From Chitinophaga jiangningensis (GTDB taxonomy: Bacteria; Bacteroidota; Bacteroidia; Chitinophagales; Chitinophagaceae): a stretch of 64,000 bases of DNA. This document shows, piece by piece, positions 53,493 to 62,244 of the stretch. Position 1 is the stretch's first letter, and each line of letters starts with the position of its first letter. The DNA lies in contig NZ_FRBL01000007.1 of NCBI RefSeq assembly GCF_900142605.1, positions 372,001 to 436,000 on the forward strand, read 5' to 3'. The notes beneath the pieces were generated by a model that was not told where the DNA came from, searched no databases, and saw nothing but the letters and a program-made list of their open reading frames with translations. The position numbers and the translations under genes are program-made.

Positions 53493-54896
53493 TTAGTTCA
53501 GTGCAGGTTTTTCCTGTACTACTACTAATCCCTTTTCGTCTTTCATTTTAGCGTACCCACCCTCTACATTGCGGATGTTGTGGATACCTTCTCTTTTCAG
53601 GAGTGAGCAGGCAATGATGCTGCGGTAGCCGCCCTGGCAATGCACATAAAAGTTCAGGTTATCTTCCATATCGGCCAGGTTACCCGGGTCTTTCATATCT
53701 ATCAGGGAGAGATTAACTGCGTCTTTGATGTGACCGCTCGCAAATTCAGCGGGCTTACGTACGTCCAGTATCACGAGATTATCATCGTGCGGGATGTCCA
53801 TCGCCAGTTCATCTGGTTCTACGGTGATGATCAGGTCTTTTTGCTCGCCGGCAGCTTCCCAGGCAGGGAAACCTCCCTTGAGGTAGCCTACTACATTTTC
53901 GAAGCCTACGCGCGCCATTCTTACCACTGTTTCCTCTTCTTTGCCTGCAGGAGTCACCAATACAATATCCTGGTCAAATGGGAGGAGGCTGCCAGCCCAT
54001 TCAGCAAAGCGGCCTTCCAGACCAATGCTTACCGAGCCAGGTACGAAGCCGTCGCCAAATTCAGTGGCCGGGCGTGTATCCAGGATCAGGGCACCTGCAG
54101 CTGCTTTGGCTTTCAGTTCAGCCGGTGTGAGCGGTCGCATGGCTTTTTCCATCACGGCAGTCAGTGCATCGTAACCTTCTTTATTGATCTTTGCATTAAT
54201 GGGGAAGTAGGAAGGAGGTGTAGAAAGCCCTGTAGTTACTTCTTCGATGAAAGCAGCTTTATCAGTAGCCAGCAGTGCGTAGTTGGTTGCTTTCTGCTCG
54301 CCGATAGTGCTGTAGGTGTTCGGACCCAGGTTTTTACCGCAGGCCGAACCCGGACCGTGTGCAGGATAAACGATTACGTTATCAGGCAGCGCTTTGATCA
54401 CGTTGTTCAGTGAATCGTACAGCATTCCAGCCAGCTCTTCTTTGGTGAGGTTGCCGCTGAATAAATCCGGGCGACCCACATCGCCAACAAACAGGGTATC
54501 GCCTGTAAACACTGCATAGGGCTGTTGCTGCGCATCTAGCACCAGGTAGCAGGTGGATTCCAGGGTATGACCAGGTGTGTGCAGCACTTTTAAAGTGAGC
54601 TCCCCTATCTTGAATTCCTCGTTGTTTTTGGCAATATATGCGTTGAAGTTAGTAACCGCATCCGGGCCGAAAACTATTTTAGCACCTGTGGCTTGCGCCA
54701 GTTCCAGATGACCGGATACAAAGTCGGCATGAAAGTGCGTTTCAAAAATGTACTCAATGGTTGCGTTGCGTTCTTTTGCCAGCTCCAGGTATACTTCAAT
54801 ATCCCGCAGCGGATCTATTACTACCGCTACCCCATTGGATTCAATGAAGTATGCCGCTTCTGATAAGCAGTTGGTGTATAATTGCTTTACGAACAT
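53493..54896 (-). CDS. Persulfide dioxygenase (ETHE1-like) with two rhodanese domains
   Basis: 467 residues. The metallo-beta-lactamase domain covers about 1-235, with the metal motif ETHFHADFVSGH, HTPGHT and YPAHGPGS, which oxidises glutathione or similar persulfide to sulfite. Rhodanese domain one, about 265-355, has no Cys at the active-site loop (VTPAGKEEE) and is probably inactive. Domain two, about 370-462, carries the Cys in VHCQGGYRS and can transfer sulfane sulfur. ATG at 54896. A winged-helix regulator gene lies upstream on the same strand behind its own terminator. The set points to sulfide/persulfide detoxification. Confidence 0.92.
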   Translation of the reverse strand: MFVKQLYTNCLSEAAYFIESNGVAVVIDPLRDIEVYLELAKERNATIEYIFETHFHADFVSGHLELAQATGAKIVFGPDAVTNFNAYIAKNNEEFKIGELTLKVLHTPGHTLESTCYLVLDAQQQPYAVFTGDTLFVGDVGRPDLFSGNLTKEELAGMLYDSLNNVIKALPDNVIVYPAHGPGSACGKNLGPNTYSTIGEQKATNYALLATDKAAFIEEVTTGLSTPPSYFPINAKINKEGYDALTAVMEKAMRPLTPAELKAKAAAGALILDTRPATEFGDGFVPGSVSIGLEGRFAEWAGSLLPFDQDIVLVTPAGKEEETVVRMARVGFENVVGYLKGGFPAWEAAGEQKDLIITVEPDELAMDIPHDDNLVILDVRKPAEFASGHIKDAVNLSLIDMKDPGNLADMEDNLNFYVHCQGGYRSIIACSLLKREGIHNIRNVEGGYAKMKDEKGLVVVQEKPALN

Positions 54897-54965
54897 GGTT
54901 TTTGATTTTCACAAATTTACGAATTATATGGCTGGTGGAAGTATGGATAAAATCTATACCAAAAT

Positions 54966-54995
54966 AAAAAAGTAGCCGCATGCGGCTACTTTTTT
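54966..54995 (-). terminator. Terminator after the ArsR-type gene
   Basis: A perfect 30-base palindrome with AAAAAA and TTTTTT ends around GTAGCCGCA/TGCGGCTAC. It separates the regulator gene from the persulfide dioxygenase gene. Confidence 0.88.
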
Positions 54996-55040
54996 ATATA
55001 ATTTTCTCTGCATAACTGGCGTGGCAGCTATACCGAATTA

Positions 55041-55400
55041 TTAACCTACGAGTTCTTCCACAAATTTAGCCACTTCAGCAATGCGTTGCTTGTTGATAGT
55101 GTAGTGAATGAACTTACCATCTCTTTCTGTAATTACGATGCCTGCTCGCCTTAAAATTGCGAGATGCTGTGATGCTACCGATTGTTCCAGACGCAATTTC
55201 ACATAAATCTCAGTCACAGTCATTTTTTTATGATCCTCCAGCAGCTTAATCATCTGCTGGCGCAGCTTATGGTTGATAGCACGCAAAACCATAGCGGCTT
55301 TTTTAACGGCAATGTAATCCAATTTGATCTGGTCTTTTTCATTGTTACCTCTAGAAATAATAAGAGTATTAGAAGAGGTAGTTAATAATGTTTTTTCCAT
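55041..55400 (-). CDS. ArsR-type winged-helix transcriptional regulator
   Basis: 119 residues. A winged helix-turn-helix lies at about 40-115 (RAINHKLRQQMIKLLEDHKKMTVTEIYVKLRLEQSVASQHLAILRRAGIV, of which the recognition helix is QSVASQHLAIL). No metal-binding Cys pair is visible, so it may sense by other means; persulfide-sensing ArsR proteins use Cys, which is also missing here. Its position upstream of the persulfide dioxygenase gene suggests, but does not prove, control of that gene. ATG at 55400. Confidence 0.88.
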   Translation of the reverse strand: MEKTLLTTSSNTLIISRGNNEKDQIKLDYIAVKKAAMVLRAINHKLRQQMIKLLEDHKKMTVTEIYVKLRLEQSVASQHLAILRRAGIVITERDGKFIHYTINKQRIAEVAKFVEELVG

Positions 55401-55613
55401 CGCATAATAGTTTTAAAAAATGATGAAATGAAAGGGATCAACGGACAGTACACACAAACAGTTAGACAACAATTGTGGTTATCGATTTATACAAAAATAT
55501 AATATCTGTCACAATAAAAAAAATTTCTATACCTTATTTTTTCATATATATCCGCCAGATACGTGCAAAAAAGATGTAATTTGACAGAATTATGACAGAA
55601 TCACACGTCCGTG

Positions 55614-56291
55614 CTATGCTTTTTTAGGAAAAAAGAACGGTTTAAGGTAAAAAGGACTGAAATAGGCGAGGTCAGCGAAGGATTTTGACGTATATGCAGC
55701 CTCCGACAACAGGGACATATCGCCGGCGTTCATTTCGTATTCGGCAAACGCGGCATTTTCCGCTGCAGGCAGCAACTGGCGCCACTTTGGACTACCATCT
55801 CCAAAGAAAATAACTTTGTGTTGAGCCAACAGCTCTTTATAGGAACCCTCCTCCAGGATCATGGCCTGAGGTGGCAATACTTCTTCTAACTTACTATTAT
55901 ACACTGCTGTAAATACTTCCATACGGCGTGCATCCAGCATCGGGCAATACAATGCTGCTGCATCCTGCTGTTGAAGCAGCATCCCCTGCGCCATCATCTG
56001 CAGCGTAGAAACCGCTATCAGCGGCTTTTCCCAGGCGTAGCACAAGCCTTTGGCAGTAGCCACGCCCACACGTAAACCCGTATACGAACCCGGCCCTGCA
56101 CTCACAGCAATAGCATCCACCGCAGCGGGACTAATCCCCTGTTCCTTCAACAACTGCTGAATAAATAATACCATCGTAGCTGCATGATCACGCTGCTCTT
56201 CACTGTCGAGGGTTTGCATTACTTTACCATCGCGGGCCAAACTAACGGACCCTCTTACTGTTGCAGTATCGATATTTATTATCAGTGCCAT
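55614..56291 (-). CDS. tsaB: tRNA threonylcarbamoyladenosine protein TsaB
   Basis: Partner of TsaD/TsaE in making t6A37 on ANN-decoding tRNAs. 225 residues with the ASKHA-fold start INIDTATVRGSVSL, the conserved AVSAGPGSYTGLRVGVATAKGL and the CPMLDARRMEVFTAVY segment. ATG at 56291. It follows the 3HCDH-like gene by three bases on the same strand, hence the same transcript. Confidence 0.94.
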   Translation of the reverse strand: MALIINIDTATVRGSVSLARDGKVMQTLDSEEQRDHAATMVLFIQQLLKEQGISPAAVDAIAVSAGPGSYTGLRVGVATAKGLCYAWEKPLIAVSTLQMMAQGMLLQQQDAAALYCPMLDARRMEVFTAVYNSKLEEVLPPQAMILEEGSYKELLAQHKVIFFGDGSPKWRQLLPAAENAAFAEYEMNAGDMSLLSEAAYTSKSFADLAYFSPFYLKPFFFPKKA

Positions 56292-56294
56292 GTT

Positions 56295-56957
56295 CTATAT
56301 TGCTTCGTATTCGGTTTCTAATAAGGCAGCTACTTCAAAACGGCCATCATTGGCACTTTCCTGCACTGCCTTCAACACTTCATATACATTTTTAACGCCT
56401 ATACGCTCACACCACTCAAATGGTCCGAACGGATAATTGGTACCCAGTTTCATGGAGATGTCAATGTCCTGGCGGGAAGCCGTTCCTTCCTCCGCAGTGA
56501 TGTACGCCTCATTGATAATCATACATACCACGCGCGGTGTAACCAGTCCTACGGAATCCCCCACCACGGCATATTCCCAGCCAAGCTGGTACATGATGTT
56601 ATCCAGGCTTCCGAACTGCGTTTCATCCAACACCGATACCTCTGTTACCGGCATGGTGATAAAACCAGGTAACAGGTTGCATCCCATGATGTTGAAACCC
56701 TGTTCAAACGCAGTATGGTTCATTGTTTCAGCCAGCGACACCTTGACCATACATGCCAGTACCGGCACTTCCGGATTACGTGCGTAGATGGCCGCATTGG
56801 AAAGCCTGTCGTCAAACAGGGTATCTATCACCAGGTCAAACGCCTTTACTGATAAAACATCTTCCAGGTTGGTTTTCCACTGTACATTATTTTTCCCCAG
56901 CCCTTTCTCCTGCAACTCTTCATACCGCTGGGCGTCTGCAATTACCAGGATATTCAT
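56295..56957 (-). CDS. 3-hydroxyacyl-CoA dehydrogenase-like protein lacking a GxGxxG site
   Basis: 220 residues. The last half resembles the 3HCDH C-terminal domain (PGFITMPVTEVSVLDE, then RVVCMIINEAYITAEEGTASRQDIDISMKLGTNYPFGPFEW). The first 90 residues have a shortened Rossmann-like region without the GxGxxG nucleotide motif or the catalytic His-Glu set in usual form, so enzymatic activity is doubtful. It is co-directional with tsaB (gap three bases). ATG at 56957. Confidence 0.8.
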   Translation of the reverse strand: MNILVIADAQRYEELQEKGLGKNNVQWKTNLEDVLSVKAFDLVIDTLFDDRLSNAAIYARNPEVPVLACMVKVSLAETMNHTAFEQGFNIMGCNLLPGFITMPVTEVSVLDETQFGSLDNIMYQLGWEYAVVGDSVGLVTPRVVCMIINEAYITAEEGTASRQDIDISMKLGTNYPFGPFEWCERIGVKNVYEVLKAVQESANDGRFEVAALLETEYEAI

Positions 56958-57056
56958 GCGTAAAATTTCAGCAAACCTAATAAAGAATCATTAAATATGA
57001 TGCAACCGCCTCTGTGCCACTGGCGTTGAACCTATTTATTTTATACTTTCGCCTTC

Positions 57057-57437
57057 ATGGAAAAGCAAATCATTAATACCCAGAATGCCCCTGCTCCTAT
57101 CGGGCCATATAACCAGGCTGTGAAAGCTGGTAACACACTGTATATTTCCGGTCAGATTGCCCTGAATGCAGCTACCGGAGAACTGGTGAAAAGCGGTGTA
57201 GTGGACGAAACCCATCTTGTTATGAAGAACCTGCAGGCAATCCTCACGGAAGCCGGTATGAGCTTCGACAATGTGGTTAAAAGCACCATTTTTATTACTG
57301 ATATGAACACCTTTGCGCAAGTCAACGACGTATACGGCAGCTATTTCACCGGCACTTATCCTGCCCGTGAAACCGTACAGGTGTCTGCGTTACCTAAAGG
57401 AGTAAATGTGGAGATTTCTGTTATTGCAGTCTTATAA
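57057..57437 (+). CDS. ridA: RidA-family reactive enamine/imine deaminase
   Basis: 126 residues, standard length. Hydrolyses reactive 2-aminoacrylate and related enamines released by PLP enzymes. The RidA signature near the end, YPARETVQVSALPKGVNVEISVIAVL, includes the key Arg (about residue 105) and Glu (about 120). The N-terminal APAPIGPYNQAVKAGNTLYISGQIAL segment is typical. ATG at 57057; strong terminator after the stop. Confidence 0.95.
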   Translation: MEKQIINTQNAPAPIGPYNQAVKAGNTLYISGQIALNAATGELVKSGVVDETHLVMKNLQAILTEAGMSFDNVVKSTIFITDMNTFAQVNDVYGSYFTGTYPARETVQVSALPKGVNVEISVIAVL

Positions 57438-57473
57438 AAAAGTCCCTTCCGCCGAAGGCGGAAGGGACTTTTT
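57437..57473 (+). terminator. ridA terminator
   Basis: Perfect 17-pair stem 57437-57453 / 57457-57473 with apex GAA and T-run. Its T-tract is shared with the opposite terminator. Confidence 0.92.
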
Positions 57474-57505
57474 ATTCGGGAGACCAAAGGTCTCCCGAAT
57501 AAAAA
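57469..57505 (-). terminator. Terminator of the L,D-transpeptidase gene
   Basis: Perfect 17-pair stem 57469-57485 / 57489-57505 with apex AAA. On the minus strand it ends in TTTTT. Confidence 0.92.
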
Positions 57506-57508
57506 AAC

Positions 57509-59179
57509 TTAGTTTTTCCCAAATAATGTAGCCGCCAGCTTGGCATCGTGGCCATATACATCATCCCTGAAATTCAATCGCCCTTCGCTATCCACAAAGG
57601 CCGTGAAGTACCCGATAAACACCGGCACCTTCTCTTTCAGCGTTACATATTTCTCTTTACCGGCATTCATGGCATCGTCAATTTTCTTTTCTGTCCAGGA
57701 AGAGTCGTTTCTCAACAACCACATGGCCAGATGTTTAGGCTCTTCCACCCGGATACAACCGTGGCTGAACGAACGTTTATCTCTCTCAAATAAATATTTG
57801 GCAGGTGTATCATGCAGGTAGATATTATATTCATTTGGGAACAGGAATTTCACCTTACCCAGCGAATTCTTTCCACCCGGCCGCTGCCGCACGATGTAAG
57901 GGAAATTTCTGCCGGAATACTTACTGAAATTAATAGCGCCCGGAGAAATAGCTTTTCCGCTGGCACCTACAATTTCCATGTTTTGTCGCGCCAGATATGC
58001 GTTACCACTACGTTTGATACCTGGCAGCACTTCTTTCGACAGGATACCCGGCGGCACATTCCAATAGGGACTGAACACCACATATCTCAGCTCGTTGCTG
58101 AATATAACGGTATTGGCGCCAGGCGTACCCACTACTACGTTACAACTCCAGTCGAGCTTACCATCTTTATAAACATGCATTTTAAACTCCGGTACGTTAA
58201 CCAGAATATAAGTTTTAGGTGGTTCTACAGGAACCCAGCGAAGGCGTTCCATATTCAGCAGTACCTGTCTGATACGCTGTGCTATAGGCACATTCAGGGA
58301 TTTTATGATAGCGGGAGATATTAGACCATCGTCTTTAAGGCCCATACGGATCTGATAGTTTCGTACAGCCGTGTCCGTGGCAGCATCAAAAATGCCGGAA
58401 CTATCATGGCCGGGCAGGTCGCCATAGGCTTGCAGTCGCAATTTCACAGCGGCAATCAGGGCGGAGGAATCTCCTTTTTTCAGGTTTTTTTGGGGAGATG
58501 CCAGTGTATCCCATTTGACATGTTCGTTTACCACTGCCAGTTGCTTCAGGCGTTCGCGCAGCATTTTATATTGCGGATTTACCGGGGCATTGGTTTCAAT
58601 ATTACCTGATCCGGTGATCATGGAGTCCAGCAGGCTGGTCATGTCCAGTTTTTTCCGGGGGATAAACCATTCCAGGTCTTTGGCATTATCGCTGGTGAGG
58701 CCGCCCCATACTTTGTTGCCGTAGCTGAAAAACTGTGAGGTCAGCATCATTTCCACGCGTGGTATTTCGGCCACGTTAGCGTTGAGACTGGAATCGCTCA
58801 GCTCCAGTGTATCGATGAGCATTCGCAGTTCAGGGGTATTAACCGCGCTGTCCTTAATACCGAAGGCCGCGTCTGTTTTCATCATATTAATGAAGTTACC
58901 AGCCTGTTCGGTAAGTCCTTCCTTGTTGATCCAGGCGTAGTGATAATTCCGCTCACTGTAGAAATTTTTGATGAATTCAGCATAGGGCTGGTAGTTAGGG
59001 TGCGCGGAAAGGAAGGTATTGAGCTGGTTGCTGTCGAGCGTACGTTCGATGTACTCTTCCTTGCTATAGTGCACCGTGTCCCTTGCTTTTAGGCGTTTGC
59101 GCTGGCCACTGTTCTGCTGGCATGCTGCAAAGGCGAGGGCAAAGAGCAGGGCGATTGAGGTATAAAAGCGTAGATTCAT
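57509..59179 (-). CDS. L,D-transpeptidase (YkuD) lipoprotein, LdtD/YcbB-like
   Basis: Forms 3-3 cross-links or attaches proteins to peptidoglycan. 556 residues from the ATG at 59179 (MNLRFYTSIALLFALAFAAC), giving a lipobox LAFAAC; the frame is open to 59212. A scaffold domain covers about 40-240, a peptidoglycan-binding helical domain 255-310 (DLPGHDSSGIFDAATDTAVRN) and the YkuD catalytic domain 330-500, with the active Cys in FSHGCIRVEEP (about residue 472). The layout matches the E. coli YcbB type. It is monocistronic, bounded by the terminator above. Confidence 0.92.
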   Translation of the reverse strand: MNLRFYTSIALLFALAFAACQQNSGQRKRLKARDTVHYSKEEYIERTLDSNQLNTFLSAHPNYQPYAEFIKNFYSERNYHYAWINKEGLTEQAGNFINMMKTDAAFGIKDSAVNTPELRMLIDTLELSDSSLNANVAEIPRVEMMLTSQFFSYGNKVWGGLTSDNAKDLEWFIPRKKLDMTSLLDSMITGSGNIETNAPVNPQYKMLRERLKQLAVVNEHVKWDTLASPQKNLKKGDSSALIAAVKLRLQAYGDLPGHDSSGIFDAATDTAVRNYQIRMGLKDDGLISPAIIKSLNVPIAQRIRQVLLNMERLRWVPVEPPKTYILVNVPEFKMHVYKDGKLDWSCNVVVGTPGANTVIFSNELRYVVFSPYWNVPPGILSKEVLPGIKRSGNAYLARQNMEIVGASGKAISPGAINFSKYSGRNFPYIVRQRPGGKNSLGKVKFLFPNEYNIYLHDTPAKYLFERDKRSFSHGCIRVEEPKHLAMWLLRNDSSWTEKKIDDAMNAGKEKYVTLKEKVPVFIGYFTAFVDSEGRLNFRDDVYGHDAKLAATLFGKN

Positions 59180-59372
59180 ATGAGTTATGGATGTGGTTCT
59201 AAGAATAAGCATGGCAATTCCGATGCCTGAATAACGGGGTGATCGATTGCGTAAATGTATGAAATTAACCGAGTTAAAGATGCCGGGAGGTGCATGTTCT
59301 AAAAATTTAAAGGGAGATGTAACTGCTACTTGTTACATCTCCCTTTAATAACTTATTGGTGCATCTGATTGT

Positions 59373-60923
59373 TTAAAGCTTTATCTCTTCTTCATTTGCG
59401 TCGAAGAAGCGGTATTCCGTGAGGTGGTAGTTAGCATCAGCTTTTACTTTGATCCATTTCTTTAACTGGAAGTACCATTTCCACTGTTTGGATGTCAGGA
59501 ATCCTTTAGTGAGGTAAGCAAAGAGGATTGGGTGAACGTGAATGCTCAGTCCTTTGTGCTGGTGATTGATCAGGTATTGCAGGTTTTTCTCTATATCCTC
59601 CAGAATCAGCATGGAGGCGCCTATTTTACCGGTTCCTTTACAGGTTGGGCAATCTTCTGCCACGGAGATGGTCACTTCAGGTTTTACGCGCTGGCGGGTG
59701 ATCTGCATGAGTCCGAACTTGGATATAGGCAGAATGGTGTGCTTGGCCCGGTCGAGCTGCATGAATTTCTCCATTGCTTCAAAAACTGTCTTTTTATTTT
59801 CAGGCAGTTTCATATCAATGAAGTCGATGATGATGATCCCTCCGAGGTCGCGCAGGCGTAGTTGACGGGCTATTTCAGCGGCGGCTTCCAGGTTGGATGC
59901 GAGGGCATTTTGTTCCTGGTTGTTGCTGGATGATTTATAACCGCTGTTCACATCGATTACGTGCAGGGCTTCTGTGGCCTCGATAATAAGGTAAACGCCG
60001 GAGTCGAGGTTTACGGTTTTACCGAAGGAGGCTTTCACCTGGCGGGTGATACCGAAGTTATCGAAGATAGGAGAACCGTTATTGTAGTAGTCTACAATAT
60101 TTTGTTTTTCCGGTGCTATTTTCTGGATATACGTTTTGGTATCGGTATATATATTTTTATCGTTGATCACGATCCTGTTGAAGCTCTCGTTGAGGAGGTC
60201 GCGCAGAATGCTGGTGGTTTTAGCCTGTTCACTGAGTATTTTCTGCGGTGCCTGTCCTCCTTTGAGGTTGGACTGGATATTTTTCCAGGTTTCAACCAGG
60301 GTGGTGAGGTCTTCGTGTAGTTCTGCCGTTTTCTTTCCTTCGGCGGCTGTGCGTACGATAACGCCGAAATTGGGAGGCTTGATGGCTTCCACAATTTTCT
60401 GCAGTCTTTTTCTTTCTTCGGAAGAGTGGATTTTTTTAGAAACCGCTACAATATCATTAAAGGGTGTTAACACGATAAACCTTCCGGGTAGAGAAATTTC
60501 GCAGCTCAGGCGCGGGCCTTTGGAAGAAATTGGTTCTTTGAGGATCTGAACGAGTAGATTGGGTTTACCGCCCAATACGTCAGTAATTTTACCGGTCTTA
60601 ACTATTTCCGGTTCATTTTTAAATTTAGTGAAATCAAAACCTTCAGGTGACTTATCGCCGAGGGCTTGTTGTGTAAATTTAAGAATGGAGCGGATATAGG
60701 GGCTTAGATCCGTGTAATGGAGGAAGGCGTCTTTTTCGAAGCCAACGTCGACAAATGCAGCATTTAAGCCGGGAATCAGCTTTTTAACCTTGCCCAGGTA
60801 CAAATCGCCTACTGCGAAGTTAGGATTGCCGCTTTCGTGGTGTAATTCTACTAACTTTTTATCTTCCAGTAAGGCTATTTCTACCCCTGTCGGAGCCGCA
60901 TTTATAATAAGTTCCTTATTCAA
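59373..60923 (-). CDS. rng: Ribonuclease E/G family endoribonuclease
   Basis: 516 residues, the RNase G-size form. An S1 domain covers about 38-120 (VGDLYLGKVKKLIPGLNAAFVDVGFEKDAFLHYTDL), the 5' sensor and RNase H-like parts the middle, the DNase-I-like catalytic domain about 300-410 (DVNSGYK and GGIIIIDFIDM with metal-binding Asp residues), and the zinc-link DCPTCKGTGKIG, which holds dimers together. The start is TTG at 60923; no in-frame ATG or GTG lies upstream before a stop. A weak start and a structured upstream region suggest tight control. Confidence 0.95.
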   Translation of the reverse strand: MNKELIINAAPTGVEIALLEDKKLVELHHESGNPNFAVGDLYLGKVKKLIPGLNAAFVDVGFEKDAFLHYTDLSPYIRSILKFTQQALGDKSPEGFDFTKFKNEPEIVKTGKITDVLGGKPNLLVQILKEPISSKGPRLSCEISLPGRFIVLTPFNDIVAVSKKIHSSEERKRLQKIVEAIKPPNFGVIVRTAAEGKKTAELHEDLTTLVETWKNIQSNLKGGQAPQKILSEQAKTTSILRDLLNESFNRIVINDKNIYTDTKTYIQKIAPEKQNIVDYYNNGSPIFDNFGITRQVKASFGKTVNLDSGVYLIIEATEALHVIDVNSGYKSSSNNQEQNALASNLEAAAEIARQLRLRDLGGIIIIDFIDMKLPENKKTVFEAMEKFMQLDRAKHTILPISKFGLMQITRQRVKPEVTISVAEDCPTCKGTGKIGASMLILEDIEKNLQYLINHQHKGLSIHVHPILFAYLTKGFLTSKQWKWYFQLKKWIKVKADANYHLTEYRFFDANEEEIKL

Positions 60924-61243
60924 GCGTCCAAAATTTTAACCTTTAATACTTCACCTTTGGGCTATGCACACGACTGTATATAACAGCTTGCTGCATACCA
61001 GATTTTAGCTGACTATAAAGTTAGCTTATTTCGTCACGTACGTGATGGATTGCTTAAGGGTTCAGCGATCACTGCAGGTAGTATCCGGAGAAATCAGTTG
61101 CGGGATCTATGGAAACAACCTGCATGACTTTAGCAATTTAAGAATTAAAGCTAAAATCATGCAGGATATATGAAAATTTTTATCCGATCGCCGCGCCGGG
61201 TTAATAATACCTGGTTAGTATAAATGGCGGGAAACTGGAGTAA
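60924..61243. other. Upstream region of rng
   Basis: 320 bases of non-coding DNA between the small ribosomal protein gene and rng, both on the minus strand. It contains a 16-position inverted repeat (61119-61165) and a 12-base palindrome TCACGTACGTGA (61034-61045). No terminator with a T-run is seen, so both genes could be on one transcript with a long internal leader. Confidence 0.55.
61119..61165 (-). repeat. Inverted repeat in the rng leader
   Basis: CCTGCATGACTTTAGC (61119-61134) and GCTAAAATCATGCAGG (61150-61165) pair over 16 positions with one mismatch around a 15-base AT-only-but-one loop. It lies about 200-240 bases before the rng start. It has no T-run. Confidence 0.7.
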
Positions 61244-61339
61244 TTATTTCTTACCTTTTTTATGCCGGTTCTTTCTCAGTCTTTTTTTACGCTTGTGAGT
61301 GGCAATTTTATGTCTTTTTCTTTTCTTACCGCAAGGCAT
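61244..61339 (-). CDS. 31-residue mS38/COX24-like basic ribosomal protein
   Basis: ATG at 61339, stop at 61244. 31 residues, of which more than half are Lys or Arg, plus three His (MPCGKKRKRHKIATHKRKKR start, RLRKNRHKK near the end). This matches the tiny Bacteroidota proteins annotated as AURKAIP1/COX24-domain, related to mitochondrial mS38, which sits in the small subunit. It is too short for standard gene callers. It lies between the TPR gene (37 bases upstream) and rng. Confidence 0.85.
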   Translation of the reverse strand: MPCGKKRKRHKIATHKRKKRLRKNRHKKGKK

Positions 61340-61376
61340 ACGCTAATACGTTTTTAGATGATTGAAAAAATAAATA

Positions 61377-62219
61377 TTATTGAATACTTTTGATATAACT
61401 ATCTACTTCTTTCTTCAGTTCCGGATCGTCCATGAACTGTTTGCTTTTCTCAAACAATTCGATTGCTTTCTTATTGTCTCCCTTACTTCTGTAGGATTCA
61501 GCCAGTACAAAGATGACCTTTGCATTGTCCGGATGCCTTTGCATAACTCCTTCCAGCCTTTCAATAGCTTTATCATATTGTCCGGATGTAATGGCAAGGT
61601 TCGCTAAAGTAACCTGTGCATCAATATTATCCGGGTGTTTTGCCACTATATCCCTGAGGTTAGCTACGCCTTTCATTGGTTCGCCACTGTTCATGTAAAC
61701 CATGGCCTGTGACATTTTGAGCGTATCGTTCTCCGGGCTGAGTGCAATTGCCGCATCAAACAATTGTATTGCCTGATCAGCTTCCCATTTGGCAACAGCA
61801 GGATTCTCTGCGTGCTGCAGATGAGTTAAAAATAAATTGGCTGCAAAGGTGAGGCTTTTTTCGGAATTTTCCAACTTAGCTGCTTCACCAAGGTAATAAG
61901 CAGCTACCGGGGCCTCGTTGAGGGAGTCCCAAGCGGTGTAGAGTGCCTTAAATGCGGCGATCTGCTGGGTCTTTACGTCCCCACGCACCACATTTGTTTC
62001 AATCGTGTTTACTTGAAGTAGCTTTTCAGCGGGAATACGCTTCTTGGCTGCATCGAGCAGCTCAGAAAACGCAATAGGGGCCACCTCCTGTCCGCCCTGC
62101 ATAGGAGCGGCAGTTGACATAGCTTTCTTGTCCGGTTTGGGTACCGTACGGCCAAAGGCATATAATACCACCAATAACGCTACAGCAGCACCAATAAGGA
62201 GAACTTGTGATTTTCGCAT
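61377..62219 (-). CDS. Membrane-anchored tetratricopeptide-repeat protein
   Basis: 280 residues. N-terminal anchor (VLLIGAAVALLVVLYAFG) after a short basic tip, a linker with several Lys/Ala residues, and about four TPR units from residue 95 on (for example AVAKWEADQAIQLFDAAIALSPENDTL and KAIERLEGVMQRHPDNAKVIFVLAESYRSKGD). TPRs serve protein contacts. It is placed between HU and the small ribosomal protein/rng pair, all on the minus strand. Specific role unknown. Confidence 0.9.
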   Translation of the reverse strand: MRKSQVLLIGAAVALLVVLYAFGRTVPKPDKKAMSTAAPMQGGQEVAPIAFSELLDAAKKRIPAEKLLQVNTIETNVVRGDVKTQQIAAFKALYTAWDSLNEAPVAAYYLGEAAKLENSEKSLTFAANLFLTHLQHAENPAVAKWEADQAIQLFDAAIALSPENDTLKMSQAMVYMNSGEPMKGVANLRDIVAKHPDNIDAQVTLANLAITSGQYDKAIERLEGVMQRHPDNAKVIFVLAESYRSKGDNKKAIELFEKSKQFMDDPELKKEVDSYIKSIQ

Positions 62220-62244
62220 GGCCTAAATGAATTAGGCTGCGAAA

